Source: an uncultured Pseudobutyrivibrio sp. (lineage in GTDB: Bacteria; Bacillota; Clostridia; Lachnospirales; Lachnospiraceae). Taken from it: 41,907 nucleotides of DNA. The notes beneath the pieces were generated by a model that saw only the letters and a list, made by a program, of their open reading frames with translations, made no database searches and was not told the DNA's origin. The position numbers and the translations under genes are program-made. Of this stretch, positions 1 to 9,444 are shown one piece after another; the stretch's first letter is position 1, and the number at the start of each line of letters is the position of its first letter. The stretch is taken from assembly GCA_946548305.1 (NCBI GenBank), contig CAMNPQ010000002.1, forward strand, positions 1 to 41,907. Reading direction: 5' to 3'.

Positions 1-51
1 AGTATGGGTGAGAGAATAAAATAATTAATGGTTTAAGATAGTTAGGATATA

Positions 52-71
52 TTTACCCGAATACGGGTAAA
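52..71. promoter_or_regulatory. Perfect inverted repeat TTTACCCG-AATA-CGGGTAAA, candidate operator upstream of the HTH-Uma2 gene
   Basis: Read directly; 8-bp arms, 4-nt spacer, about 56 bp upstream of the likely start codon. Confidence 0.6.
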
Positions 72-93
72 AACATATTGATTAATACACCTT

Positions 94-115
94 CACATAA
101 TATACTAATTATGTG
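94..115 (+). promoter_or_regulatory. Inverted repeat CACATAAT-ATACTA-ATTATGTG abutting the Shine-Dalgarno GGAGGTG
   Basis: Read directly; 8-bp arms ending at the SD of the following gene. Confidence 0.55.
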
Positions 116-127
116 GAGGTGTTTTTT

Positions 128-1000
128 ATGTTGGACATTGAAAAACTCAGGGAACGCAAGAAAAAATTAAAGCTTACTACGGCAGAGGTTGCCAGTATGG
201 CGGAACTACCAGTGTCTACTGTCAGTAAAATAATGACAGGAGAAACAAAGAATCCATCATATGCAACAATAGAAAAAATTAATGAAGTATTAGCTCGCGA
301 AGAAATGCTTAGGCGAATATATGTATATTTCGAAAGTCTCAAGGAATTTATAGCACTTAATCCGGAAAAATCTATTGATCAAATAGAGTATGGCAGAAAA
401 TATTTTAAAGAGCATTCTAAAGACTGGGATTTTTCTGGGGATACATATGGAAATTTGGCTTTGGACAAGCAAAAAATTACGCTAGAGAATATTCATCAAT
501 TAGGAGAGGACAAACAAATAGAGCTTTTAGATGGACATTTAATTTACAATGAGGCTCCAAATGTTAAGCACCAGCTTTTAGTGCAGAACATAGGGAGAGT
601 TATTGATGCTTATATCAGTGCTAATAATGGTAATTGTAGAATGCTTAATGTGGGCATAAATCTCTATTTTGAAGATGACGATAACACGCTATTAATTCCA
701 GATATTGTAGTACTCTGCGATGATAGCAAATTGGGAGAATCAGGGATTACTGGTGCCCCAGACTGGATTATAGAGGTGGTATCTCCCAGCACCAGAAGGG
801 CAGACTATAATAATAAGATGCACAAATATATGTGCCAAGGTGTCAGGGAGTACTGGATTATTGACCCTGAAAAAGAAAGAGTTACAACATATATCCAGGG
901 TGAGCCCATGATGGCTTATGTGTATGGATTTGAGGATGTTATTCCTGTATACATTTATGATGGGCAGTTGGAGATTAAGATGAGCGATTGTATAAAGTGA
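128..1000 (+). CDS. XRE-type HTH domain fused to Uma2-family (DUF820) PD-(D/E)XK nuclease-like domain
   Basis: N-terminal HTH (KLTTAEVASMAELPVSTVSKIMTGETKNPSYATIEKI); C-terminal Uma2 motifs PDIVVL...DWIIEVVSPSTRRADYNNKMHKYMCQGVREYWIIDPE; SD GGAGGTG precedes ATG128. Confidence 0.85.
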   Translation: MLDIEKLRERKKKLKLTTAEVASMAELPVSTVSKIMTGETKNPSYATIEKINEVLAREEMLRRIYVYFESLKEFIALNPEKSIDQIEYGRKYFKEHSKDWDFSGDTYGNLALDKQKITLENIHQLGEDKQIELLDGHLIYNEAPNVKHQLLVQNIGRVIDAYISANNGNCRMLNVGINLYFEDDDNTLLIPDIVVLCDDSKLGESGITGAPDWIIEVVSPSTRRADYNNKMHKYMCQGVREYWIIDPEKERVTTYIQGEPMMAYVYGFEDVIPVYIYDGQLEIKMSDCIK

Positions 1001-1033
1001 AAAAGAAAAGTTTATGGTCAAGGAGGATTATTT

Positions 1034-1441
1034 ATGGTTAGCGAAGTTCAAATAAAACCTATTTTTTCTGAAATAATGTATATTGCTGCTAATGAATATA
1101 TAGATGCTCTGATAAATACTTTAAGAGAATACAATGTACCTAGTAGCTGGTATTCTGTAAAAGAGGCAAAGGATAATGCAATTTGTCTACTAAACACAGG
1201 AGATGTGTGGGAAGTGTTTCATAGTGAAAGAGGGGAAGCTGATTCTCTAAATCAATTTGATAATATTAAAGATGCTTGTTACGAGGTTATAAATAGATTA
1301 GCAGAAGATGATGTTGAACAAAATGATATGAATAATATATTTGAGAACCATATAAATAAAATTGATGAATCAAAAGGAAATTCTATAAGTAAAACAAAAC
1401 AATTATTCATGAAATTTATGTCATCGGTTGCTACATTTTAG
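1034..1441 (+). CDS. Hypothetical protein
   Basis: ORF with SD AAGGAGG. Confidence 0.6.
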   Translation: MVSEVQIKPIFSEIMYIAANEYIDALINTLREYNVPSSWYSVKEAKDNAICLLNTGDVWEVFHSERGEADSLNQFDNIKDACYEVINRLAEDDVEQNDMNNIFENHINKIDESKGNSISKTKQLFMKFMSSVATF

Positions 1442-1463
1442 TGTAAAGGCGATTTTAAAGAAT

Positions 1464-1504
1464 GACTGCTGGAGGACTATTTTGAACAGAGTCCTCCAGC
1501 AGTC
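1464..1504 (+). terminator. Strong hairpin GACTGCTGGAGGACT / AGTCCTCCAGCAGTC
   Basis: 15-bp perfect stem, 11-nt loop, 23 nt after a stop codon; no clean U-tract. Confidence 0.65.
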
Positions 1505-1644
1505 GTATTATTATCCTCAAGGGGCTGTTTGATTGTGGAACAAAAATATGTATCGGTACTAACTCCGGAAATCTTTCAGTAACAAGTGCTTGCGGTAATC
1601 CAGAAGCTATACTATCATTCTATGATAAGTGGTATGACTCCTAA
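1505..1644 (+). pseudogene. Probable remnant of an extracellular solute-binding protein gene
   Basis: Frame reads ...LFDCGTKICIGTNSGNLSVTSACGNPEAILSFYDKWYDS*; resembles the segment NISFIDTGIANNSKDPEMAFKFISALYSDP of the intact SBP at 21802-23415; no start codon or N-terminus. Confidence 0.4.
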
Positions 1645-1668
1645 CAATATAAGATAAGGATAGACACA

Positions 1669-3147
1669 ATGATTAGTAAAAAATTACAGGAAGCAAGAGA
1701 TTTCGAAAATAAATATCTGGCAAAGGATGATAAGGATATTCGCCCACTGTTTCATGCGACAGGAATTGTGGGATGGATTAACGACCCAAATGGATTTAGC
1801 AGATTTGGTGACAAATATCATCTGTTTTACCAGTATCATCCATACACCAATCACTGGGGTCCAATGCACTGGGGTCATAGCGTATCTGATGACTTAATCA
1901 AATGGGAATATCTGCCATGTGCCCTGGCTCCTGACGAGGATTACGATAAGGATGGCTGTTTTTCAGGAAGTGCCATAGAGCTGGATGATGGAAAGCTTCT
2001 GCTTATGTACACAAGTGTCATTAAAAAGGAAGACAATGACGGGCAGGTGAGAGACTATCAGCAACAGTGTATTGCCATAGGTGATGGCGTAGATTTTGAA
2101 AAGGTAAGCTCTAATCCTGTAATTTCTACTGATATGATTCCAGCAGGTGGGGACAGGCATGATTTTCGCGACCCAAAGATTATAAAATATGATGGCAAGT
2201 ATTATTGCTTTGCTATCAATAGACATCCAGATGGCAGCGGACAGATTCTTGTATACGAAAGTGATGATGCAATCACCTGGAGCTTTAACAAGGTGCTAGA
2301 CCGCTCGGATAATCAGGTGGGAAGAATCTGGGAGTGTCCTGATTATTTTATCCTTGATGATAAAAAGGTGCTTATAGTAAGTCCCCAGGAAACTGAGGGA
2401 AAGGGTGAAAATATATTCCCAGGTTTTAATAATTTCTTCCTTGTAGGGGAAGGAAAAGAGTTTCTTGATTTTGACAGACAGGCAGTACAGCCTATTGATT
2501 TAGGAACAGATTTTTATGCCGCACAGACCATTGGAACCCCTGATGGCAGAAGAGTTATGATTGCCTGGATGCAAAACTGGGAGACAGTAGGCTACGGTAA
2601 TGATTTGCATGATTATTATTCTACCATGACAATCCCAAGACAGCTTTTTATCAAAGATGGCTATGTATATCAAATGCCAATAAGAGAGTTGGAAAATTAT
2701 CGTATAAACGAAGTGAGCATCAATAATGTCAGGGTGAAAGAGAAGCAGTCATTTGATGGTGTGAAGGGAAGAACAATCGATCTTAACTTAAAAATAAGAA
2801 AGGTAGATTCTAAGGATTATACCTTTACGATGAAGCTTGCTAAAAATGATGCTTTTGAGACAAAGCTTATTGTGGATAGCAAACGAGGCACGATTAAGCT
2901 GGATAGAAGAAATAGCGGTGCTCGTATTTCCTCATTATCTGAACGAGAATTTCCAGTAGATTTTGAAGATGGTGAAATCAATCTTAGAATAATAATGGAT
3001 AGATTTACATTGGAAGTATTCGTTAACAATGGTAAGCAGGCTGCTTCCATGAAGATAGACACTGATTTAAAAGCCGATGAAATATCATTTGAAGCTGATG
3101 AGCTTGTTAATATTGATTTGGTGAAATATGAGCTGTCCAATATTTAG
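1669..3147 (+). CDS. GH32 beta-fructofuranosidase / sucrose(-6-phosphate) hydrolase
   Basis: WINDPNGF, FRDPK and WECPDYF motifs typical of GH32. Confidence 0.92.
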   Translation: MISKKLQEARDFENKYLAKDDKDIRPLFHATGIVGWINDPNGFSRFGDKYHLFYQYHPYTNHWGPMHWGHSVSDDLIKWEYLPCALAPDEDYDKDGCFSGSAIELDDGKLLLMYTSVIKKEDNDGQVRDYQQQCIAIGDGVDFEKVSSNPVISTDMIPAGGDRHDFRDPKIIKYDGKYYCFAINRHPDGSGQILVYESDDAITWSFNKVLDRSDNQVGRIWECPDYFILDDKKVLIVSPQETEGKGENIFPGFNNFFLVGEGKEFLDFDRQAVQPIDLGTDFYAAQTIGTPDGRRVMIAWMQNWETVGYGNDLHDYYSTMTIPRQLFIKDGYVYQMPIRELENYRINEVSINNVRVKEKQSFDGVKGRTIDLNLKIRKVDSKDYTFTMKLAKNDAFETKLIVDSKRGTIKLDRRNSGARISSLSEREFPVDFEDGEINLRIIMDRFTLEVFVNNGKQAASMKIDTDLKADEISFEADELVNIDLVKYELSNI

Positions 3148-3283
3148 GTTCAAATTTTATTCGCATTACATATTGTAACGTTTTTATATGGTTTGTATGG
3201 ACGGTGCTATATTTTTGTGAAAAATACAGATAGTTAAATGGGTATAATCAAGTCGTGATATTTTTATGAAGGGATATTTATTT

Positions 3284-3715
3284 ATGAAAAAAGTTTTACT
3301 TGCATTATTATCATTAGCGATCTGTATGACTGTTGGATGTGGAAGCACACAGTCAGAATCTGAGGACAAGGCCACCTCTATAGATGGCACATGGGAAACA
3401 GCTTCAAATGGCTGGGAGTACTATGGAGAAACACAGCCTCAGTATTATGTTAGATTTACTGATGATGAAATAAACTATGGACATATGAAAGCTGGAGAGT
3501 TTGTTCTGGATTACTCAGATAAGATTAATCAGATTGAAGCAGGCGGCGAAGGAAGCTATACAGTCCAGGCTACTTCTTCTAATGGAACACAGTACACTTT
3601 CAAGTCTAGTGAAGAGGATGCTGGCATCTTAGAATACTATGGAACATGGGATTCAGAGGCTTTTGGCGATACATATAGCGGAAGCGCTTCTTTGGTTCGT
3701 TCTAGCGTTGAATGA
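3284..3715 (+). CDS. Small lipoprotein of unknown function
   Basis: Signal peptide and lipobox MKKVLLALLSLAICMTVGC. Confidence 0.7.
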   Translation: MKKVLLALLSLAICMTVGCGSTQSESEDKATSIDGTWETASNGWEYYGETQPQYYVRFTDDEINYGHMKAGEFVLDYSDKINQIEAGGEGSYTVQATSSNGTQYTFKSSEEDAGILEYYGTWDSEAFGDTYSGSASLVRSSVE

Positions 3716-3723
3716 GTGTTAAC

Positions 3724-3741
3724 CGCGGACAAATGTCCGCG
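3724..3741 (+). terminator. GC-rich hairpin CGCGGACA-AA-TGTCCGCG
   Basis: Perfect self-complementarity, 8 nt after the lipoprotein stop; weak U-tract. Confidence 0.5.
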
Positions 3742-3899
3742 TCAGACAAATTTTCTATTGTAACTGAATAGGATTTATAGTATAGTATCAAAAGCGAATA
3801 CTTTAGTATGATAAAGTGATGCTTTTGATACTATTTATTTTGGCTAAAATTAGTCATTGTAGTATAATCTTTTCAGAAAATGGTATCAAAGAGGTTTAT

Positions 3900-5222
3900 A
3901 TGGATTTATTTGATTATATGAGGCAGGAGGCGAAAAAAAAGGAATCCCCTCTCGCTGCAAGATTGCGTCCCACCACACTTGATGAGGTGGTAGGACAACA
4001 ACATATAATAGGAAAGGATAAGCTTTTGTATCGAGCCATCAAAGCGGATAAGCTTTCCTCTATTATATTTTACGGTCCCCCTGGCACAGGCAAAACCACC
4101 CTGGCTCAGGTTATTGCTCACACCACAGCAGCAGAATTCACATCTATAAATGCCACCACATCAGGCAAAAAGGATATGGAAGCTGTAGTGGAGGCAGCCA
4201 AACAAACCCTTGGAGCCTATGGAAAGAAAACAATCCTTTTCATAGACGAGATTCACAGGTTCAATAAGGGGCAACAGGATTATCTGCTCCCATTTGTGGA
4301 GGATGGCACAATCATTTTAATAGGTGCCACCACGGAAAATCCTTACTTCGAGGTAAATGGAGCTTTGCTTTCACGCTCAATCATTTTTGAACTGAGACCT
4401 TTAGAGGTGGAGGATATCAAAACTCTTATCAATAGAGCCTTGAGCGACAGCGAAAAAGGTTTGGGAAGCTATGACGCTGTCATAGACGATGATGCACTGG
4501 AATTCCTTGCTGATATTGCCAATGGTGATGCCAGAAGCGCACTCACAGCAATAGAACTGGGTGTATTGACCACCGACAGGTCAGAGGATGGAAAAATCCA
4601 CATTACCATAGATGTAGCAAGCGAATGCATTCAACGCAGAGTTATCAAATATGATAAGGATGGGGACAACCATTACGACACCATATCTGCTTTTATAAAA
4701 AGTATGAGAGGCTCTGACCCAGATGCAGCAGTCTATTATTTGGCAAGAATGCTTTATGCTGGAGAAGACCCTAAATTTATTGCAAGGCGTATCTGCATAT
4801 GCGCATCTGAGGATGTGGGAAATGCTGACCCACAGGCACTTGTGGTGGCAACCTCAGCCTTTCTTGCTACAGAGCGAATAGGTATGCCTGAAAGTCAAAT
4901 AATACTATCTCATGCAGCCATTTATGTGGCATGTGCGCCAAAGTCCAATGCAGTCTACGGAGCCATTGACCTTGCCATGCAGGAGGTAAAAAATAACACA
5001 ACCCGTCCAATACCAGCGCATTTACAGGATGCCCACTATAAATCAGCCAGCAAGCTTGGTCATGGCATAGGCTATGAATACGCTCATAATTATCCAAATC
5101 ATTTTTCTCATCAAAGATACTTACCAGAGGGACTTGAAATAGGAGATTTCTATAAGCCAGGCAATCTGGGCTATGAAAAAGATATTAATGATTATTTATA
5201 TAAAATAAGAAATGATAAATAG
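3900..5222 (+). CDS. rarA: Replication-associated recombination protein A (RarA/MgsA) AAA+ ATPase
   Basis: MDLFDYMRQ...PLAARLRPTTLDEVVGQQHIIG, Walker A GPPGTGKTT, IDEIHRFNKGQQD. Confidence 0.93.
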   Translation: MDLFDYMRQEAKKKESPLAARLRPTTLDEVVGQQHIIGKDKLLYRAIKADKLSSIIFYGPPGTGKTTLAQVIAHTTAAEFTSINATTSGKKDMEAVVEAAKQTLGAYGKKTILFIDEIHRFNKGQQDYLLPFVEDGTIILIGATTENPYFEVNGALLSRSIIFELRPLEVEDIKTLINRALSDSEKGLGSYDAVIDDDALEFLADIANGDARSALTAIELGVLTTDRSEDGKIHITIDVASECIQRRVIKYDKDGDNHYDTISAFIKSMRGSDPDAAVYYLARMLYAGEDPKFIARRICICASEDVGNADPQALVVATSAFLATERIGMPESQIILSHAAIYVACAPKSNAVYGAIDLAMQEVKNNTTRPIPAHLQDAHYKSASKLGHGIGYEYAHNYPNHFSHQRYLPEGLEIGDFYKPGNLGYEKDINDYLYKIRNDK

Positions 5223-5235
5223 AAAGAGGTAGCCA

Positions 5236-6525
5236 ATGAAAAAGTACACCGAAATGACCCCAGAAGAATTAGCAGCAGAAAAGGAGCAGATGAGAAAGGA
5301 ATATGTAAAATGGCAGTCTCAGGGCTTGAAGCTTGATATGAGCCGTGGCAAGCCATCTGTTGAACAGCTGGATCTTTCAATGCCCCTTTTAGATATTCTT
5401 GATGGTAAATCTATCATGAAATGCATGAATGGTGTTGAGACTAGAAACTATGGTCAGCTGGAAGGTATAGTGGAGGCACAGCACCTTATGGCTGAAATCA
5501 TGGACTGCGAGCCAGAACAGGTAATAGTTTGTGGAAATTCATCACTTAATATTATGTTTGATGCAGTGGCACGAGGCTATATGTTTGGCTTTGATGGCTG
5601 CACTCCTTGGTGCAAGTTAGAGCGTGTGAAATGGCTCTGCCCGGTTCCTGGCTATGACAGACACTTTGCTATTACACAGCATTTTGGTTTTGAGATGATA
5701 AACATTCCTATGAACGAGGATGGCCCAGATATGGATGTGGTTGAAGGGCTTGTGGCAGCAGATGACAGCATCAAGGGTATCTGGTGTGTACCTAAATACT
5801 CTAATCCACAGGGAATTGTGTATTCAGATGAGGTGGTTAGACGTATCGCAAATCTCAAGCCAGCTGCCAGAGATTTTAGGGTGTTTTGGGATAACGCATA
5901 TGCGGTACATCATTTATACAAAGAAAAGAGCAAGATATTAAATATCCTTCATGAGTGTGAGGAGGCAGATAATCCAAATCTTGTATTTGAATTTGCATCT
6001 ACTTCAAAAATCACATTTGCAGGTGCTGGTATTGCTGCAATAGCATGTAATCACAAGAATCGTGAGGAATTGAAAAAGACACTCACAGTTCAAACAATCG
6101 GCTTTGACAAGGTAAATATGATTCGTCACGTAAGATATTTCCAAAATGTAGAATCAGTTGCAAAGCACATGGAAAAGCATGCTAAAATACTTCGCCCTAA
6201 ATTTGAGCTTGTAATAAAGACAATGGAGGAAGACTTAGGTGGCGTTGGTTGTGGCTCATGGATTTCTCCAAAGGGCGGATACTTCATCACCTTTAATGCA
6301 CCAAAGGGAACAGCTACACGTATAGTTGATTTGGCTGCAGAGGCAGGAGTAAAGCTTACACCAGCAGGCTCACCTTTCCCATATCACATGGATCCAAATG
6401 ACTCTGTTATCAGATTTGCTCCATCCTTCCCACCAATCGAGGAGCTAGAGCAGGCTGCCAAAGTATTTACAGTGTGCGCTCGTATTGCGTATTTGGAAAA
6501 GCTTATGCTTACCAGTGCTGAATAA
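5236..6525 (+). CDS. PLP-dependent aminotransferase (MocR-like aminotransferase family, putative aspartate aminotransferase)
   Basis: LDMSRGKPS, PKYSNPQGIVYS, FASTSKITFAGAGIAA (PLP lysine). Confidence 0.85.
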   Translation: MKKYTEMTPEELAAEKEQMRKEYVKWQSQGLKLDMSRGKPSVEQLDLSMPLLDILDGKSIMKCMNGVETRNYGQLEGIVEAQHLMAEIMDCEPEQVIVCGNSSLNIMFDAVARGYMFGFDGCTPWCKLERVKWLCPVPGYDRHFAITQHFGFEMINIPMNEDGPDMDVVEGLVAADDSIKGIWCVPKYSNPQGIVYSDEVVRRIANLKPAARDFRVFWDNAYAVHHLYKEKSKILNILHECEEADNPNLVFEFASTSKITFAGAGIAAIACNHKNREELKKTLTVQTIGFDKVNMIRHVRYFQNVESVAKHMEKHAKILRPKFELVIKTMEEDLGGVGCGSWISPKGGYFITFNAPKGTATRIVDLAAEAGVKLTPAGSPFPYHMDPNDSVIRFAPSFPPIEELEQAAKVFTVCARIAYLEKLMLTSAE

Positions 6526-6616
6526 CCAAACAACCTTTCACAAAAATAATATAGGTTTAGTGTAGTTTACTAATTTCAATAGCTAAGGAATTCTGTGGCT
6601 ATATGATAATTAAAAT

Positions 6617-7012
6617 CTAACTGAATAAGCTAAAGAAACGTTGTAGCAAGCTCTTTTTCCTTTTCTTAAAAGTGAATTTGAGCTTGCTATATTTCGTTAG
6701 AGGGTCAGCCCCACCTTCAATTTTCTCCATTAAGATACGCATCCAAACAACATCTTCATCCTTGCCCTGAAAATCATCAAAGTTTGTTGTTGCATTATTT
6801 AACGACTCAAAGCGACTCCTAATTTTCTCAAGGCGTGCTATTATAGGCATCCATTCAGGAAGAACATCCTTCACTTCATAGATTGCCTCTTTCATTCTCT
6901 TTATATATTCGGCTACTCCATTTTCATCTACATTTAGATAATTGGCTAAATAATCATCAAAGAAACAATATTCATCATAAAAGTTTTCATTTGTGATTCG
7001 GTTTTTATGCAT
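6617..7012 (-). CDS. Hypothetical protein
   Basis: ORF, starts MHKNRITNENFYDEY; no recognised domain. Confidence 0.55.
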   Translation of the reverse strand: MHKNRITNENFYDEYCFFDDYLANYLNVDENGVAEYIKRMKEAIYEVKDVLPEWMPIIARLEKIRSRFESLNNATTNFDDFQGKDEDVVWMRILMEKIEGGADPLTKYSKLKFTFKKRKKSLLQRFFSLFS

Positions 7013-7041
7013 ATTAATCACCACTTTCTATTTGCAATTAA

Positions 7042-7971
7042 TCATAGCATAAATCTGGTTCCCCCTCCTAGACTTACAGAAAGACTTCTAAAATCATTGT
7101 ACAACTCACTTCCCAGCCCAGACAACACCTTATTTTTTAGTGTGGCCAGATATACAGTCCTTTTGGGAATAGGAAGGGTTTTTACTATTTTCAATGAACC
7201 ATTATCTATATCTTCTTTGGCATAGGCGTATGGTACAACTCCTATGCCGAAGTTTCTTTTTGTAAAATTCAAAACCTGAGACATATTTTCCAAAGTGTAG
7301 GTAGGCTGAAAAAGCAGACCATTGCTTTGGAAAAATGTATCGAGGTTTTCTCTAAAATTGTTAATTTCAGAAATAGAAATTGTAGGCATTGTAAGTAATT
7401 CCTGCAAAGAGTATTCCTTATCAAAATCCAGCTTCATTTCACTGGAGGCAATGAAAATATCCTCCACCTGAAAACACTTATTTAGGGTTATGTCGCTAAA
7501 TTTTTGAGCCAGAGAATCTGACATAATTATTAAGGCAAAGTCTATTTTTTCATCCTGCAAAAAAGTGACCATCTCAGGGGTGGTGTTACCAGAAATAGAT
7601 AAGTGTGCCATAGGATGACGATTTTTAAATTCTTCAAGGCAATCAAAAAAGCCATATCGCAAGCTGGTTTCAGTTATTCCTATGGATATATTGTTTTTGG
7701 AGATGGATTCGTAATTTTTTATATCCAGCTCGGCTTTTTGGAATTCGTTCAAAGCACGTTTTACATGAGAAAACAGCATCTCTCCAGCCTCTGTCAGGGC
7801 TATATGCTGTCCATTCCTTATGAAAAGGGAGGTGCCTAATTCTTCTTCCAGCTTTTTTATGGTTTGGCTGATGGCAGACTGGGAGACAAATAAAGCTTTG
7901 GCTGCCCCGGAAAAGGATGAATGGGTTGCCACATAAAAAAATGTCTTGTAATAGTCTAAATTTGAAATCAT
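7042..7971 (-). CDS. LysR-family transcriptional regulator
   Basis: N-terminal HTH YYKTFFYVATHSSFSGAAKALFVSQSAISQTIKKLEEELGTSLFIR. Confidence 0.93.
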   Translation of the reverse strand: MISNLDYYKTFFYVATHSSFSGAAKALFVSQSAISQTIKKLEEELGTSLFIRNGQHIALTEAGEMLFSHVKRALNEFQKAELDIKNYESISKNNISIGITETSLRYGFFDCLEEFKNRHPMAHLSISGNTTPEMVTFLQDEKIDFALIIMSDSLAQKFSDITLNKCFQVEDIFIASSEMKLDFDKEYSLQELLTMPTISISEINNFRENLDTFFQSNGLLFQPTYTLENMSQVLNFTKRNFGIGVVPYAYAKEDIDNGSLKIVKTLPIPKRTVYLATLKNKVLSGLGSELYNDFRSLSVSLGGGTRFML

Positions 7972-8010
7972 ATATACCCCTTGTATTAGCTAAACTTATA
8001 TATCCATAAT

Positions 8011-8030
8011 TATAAGTGATTTTACTTATA
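8011..8030. promoter_or_regulatory. Inverted repeat TATAAGT-GATTTT-ACTTATA, candidate LysR operator
   Basis: Lies in the LysR/MATE divergent intergenic region; a further ACTTATA at 7994-8000. Confidence 0.55.
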
Positions 8031-8067
8031 TTGCAATGTGCAATAAAATAATACGAAGGAGGACACC

Positions 8068-9441
8068 ATGAAACGCATAGATTTTGAAAAAGGAAAAACT
8101 TTAAATAATATTCTGGCGACCGCTATGCCCATGCTGGTAGCCCAGATACTAAACCTTTTATACAACATTGTTGATAGAATATATATAGCAAGAATACCTG
8201 AAATCGGAACTGTTGCCCTGGGGGCTGTGGGACTGTGTTTTCCTATAGTCATTTTGATAACTGGTTTTACAAATATGTATGGAAGCGGTGGTGCACCATT
8301 GTTTTCCATCACCAGAGGTCAAAAGAATAATGAGGAGGCAAAGGCTCTACAAAACACATCTTTTTTCCTGCTTGTGGTTACAGGCATTGTTCTCACATTT
8401 ATAGGTGAGATATTTGGTGAGCCTATACTTTCACTGTTTGGCACCTCTGACACTTCAATGATATATGCTCTACCGTATTTACGGATTTATCTGATTGGAA
8501 CTGTTTTTTCCATGGTTGCCACTGGTATGAATCCATTTATCACTGCACAGGGCTTTGCCATAGTGGGAATGACCACAGTTATTGTAGGAGCAGCAGCAAA
8601 CATTATCCTGGATCCTATATTTATTTTTGTATTAGGCTTTGGCATAGAAGGAGCAGCCGTTGCCACGGTTATTTCCCAGTTTTTATCAGCAGCCTATGTT
8701 ATGAGATTTTTGCTTCGCAGGGAAAGTGAATACAAACTTCATTTTCTAAGCATTGATGAAATCAAACAATGCGGATACAGGGCAAAAAAAATCATTGGTC
8801 TTGGCACAGCAGCCTTCATAATGCAATTTACAAATGCAGTGGTGCAGATATCCTGCAACAATGTGTTGGCAGATGTAGGTGGAGATATCTACGTGTCTAT
8901 TATGACAATAGTAAACAGTGCAAGACAAATGATGGAAACACCAATCCTGGCAATAGCAGAAGGCACATCTCCAATAATCAGCTATAATTTTGGCGCAAGA
9001 AGATTTTCCAGAATAAAGGAATCTATCAAAATAATGTTTGTGCTGGATATGATTTACTCTATAACTGTGTGGTTGATTATCAGGCTGTTCCCAGGTTTCA
9101 TCATAGGAATATTCAGCAATGACAAGACGATACTGGCAGATGCCATACCTGCTTTTCATTTATATTTTTCTACATTTATATTTATGACATTCCAGCATGC
9201 AGGCCAGGTGACATTTAAATCCCTGGGGCTTAAAGGGCAGGCTATTTTCTTCTCGCTGTTTAGAAAAGTCATCATAGTAGTGCCGCTTACATATATGCTG
9301 CCATATTTATTTAACATGGGAGTGGCTGGTGTGTTTGCTGCAGAGCCCATTAGCAATGTGGTAGGCGGTTTGGCTTGCTTTATAACTATGATGTTTACAG
9401 TAAGAAAAATAATAAAAAATTCTAATCAAATTGGAGGGTAA
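8068..9441 (+). CDS. MATE-family efflux transporter
   Basis: ~12 TM polytopic protein, typical LPMLVAQILNLLYNIVDRIYIAR-like start; SD GGAGGA. Confidence 0.9.
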   Translation: MKRIDFEKGKTLNNILATAMPMLVAQILNLLYNIVDRIYIARIPEIGTVALGAVGLCFPIVILITGFTNMYGSGGAPLFSITRGQKNNEEAKALQNTSFFLLVVTGIVLTFIGEIFGEPILSLFGTSDTSMIYALPYLRIYLIGTVFSMVATGMNPFITAQGFAIVGMTTVIVGAAANIILDPIFIFVLGFGIEGAAVATVISQFLSAAYVMRFLLRRESEYKLHFLSIDEIKQCGYRAKKIIGLGTAAFIMQFTNAVVQISCNNVLADVGGDIYVSIMTIVNSARQMMETPILAIAEGTSPIISYNFGARRFSRIKESIKIMFVLDMIYSITVWLIIRLFPGFIIGIFSNDKTILADAIPAFHLYFSTFIFMTFQHAGQVTFKSLGLKGQAIFFSLFRKVIIVVPLTYMLPYLFNMGVAGVFAAEPISNVVGGLACFITMMFTVRKIIKNSNQIGG

Positions 9442-9444
9442 AAA

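Noticed and set aside
3816-3899. Longer N-terminus of RarA
   Set aside because: Recognised RarA start is MDLFDYMRQ at 3900; the upstream part is probably promoter/leader.
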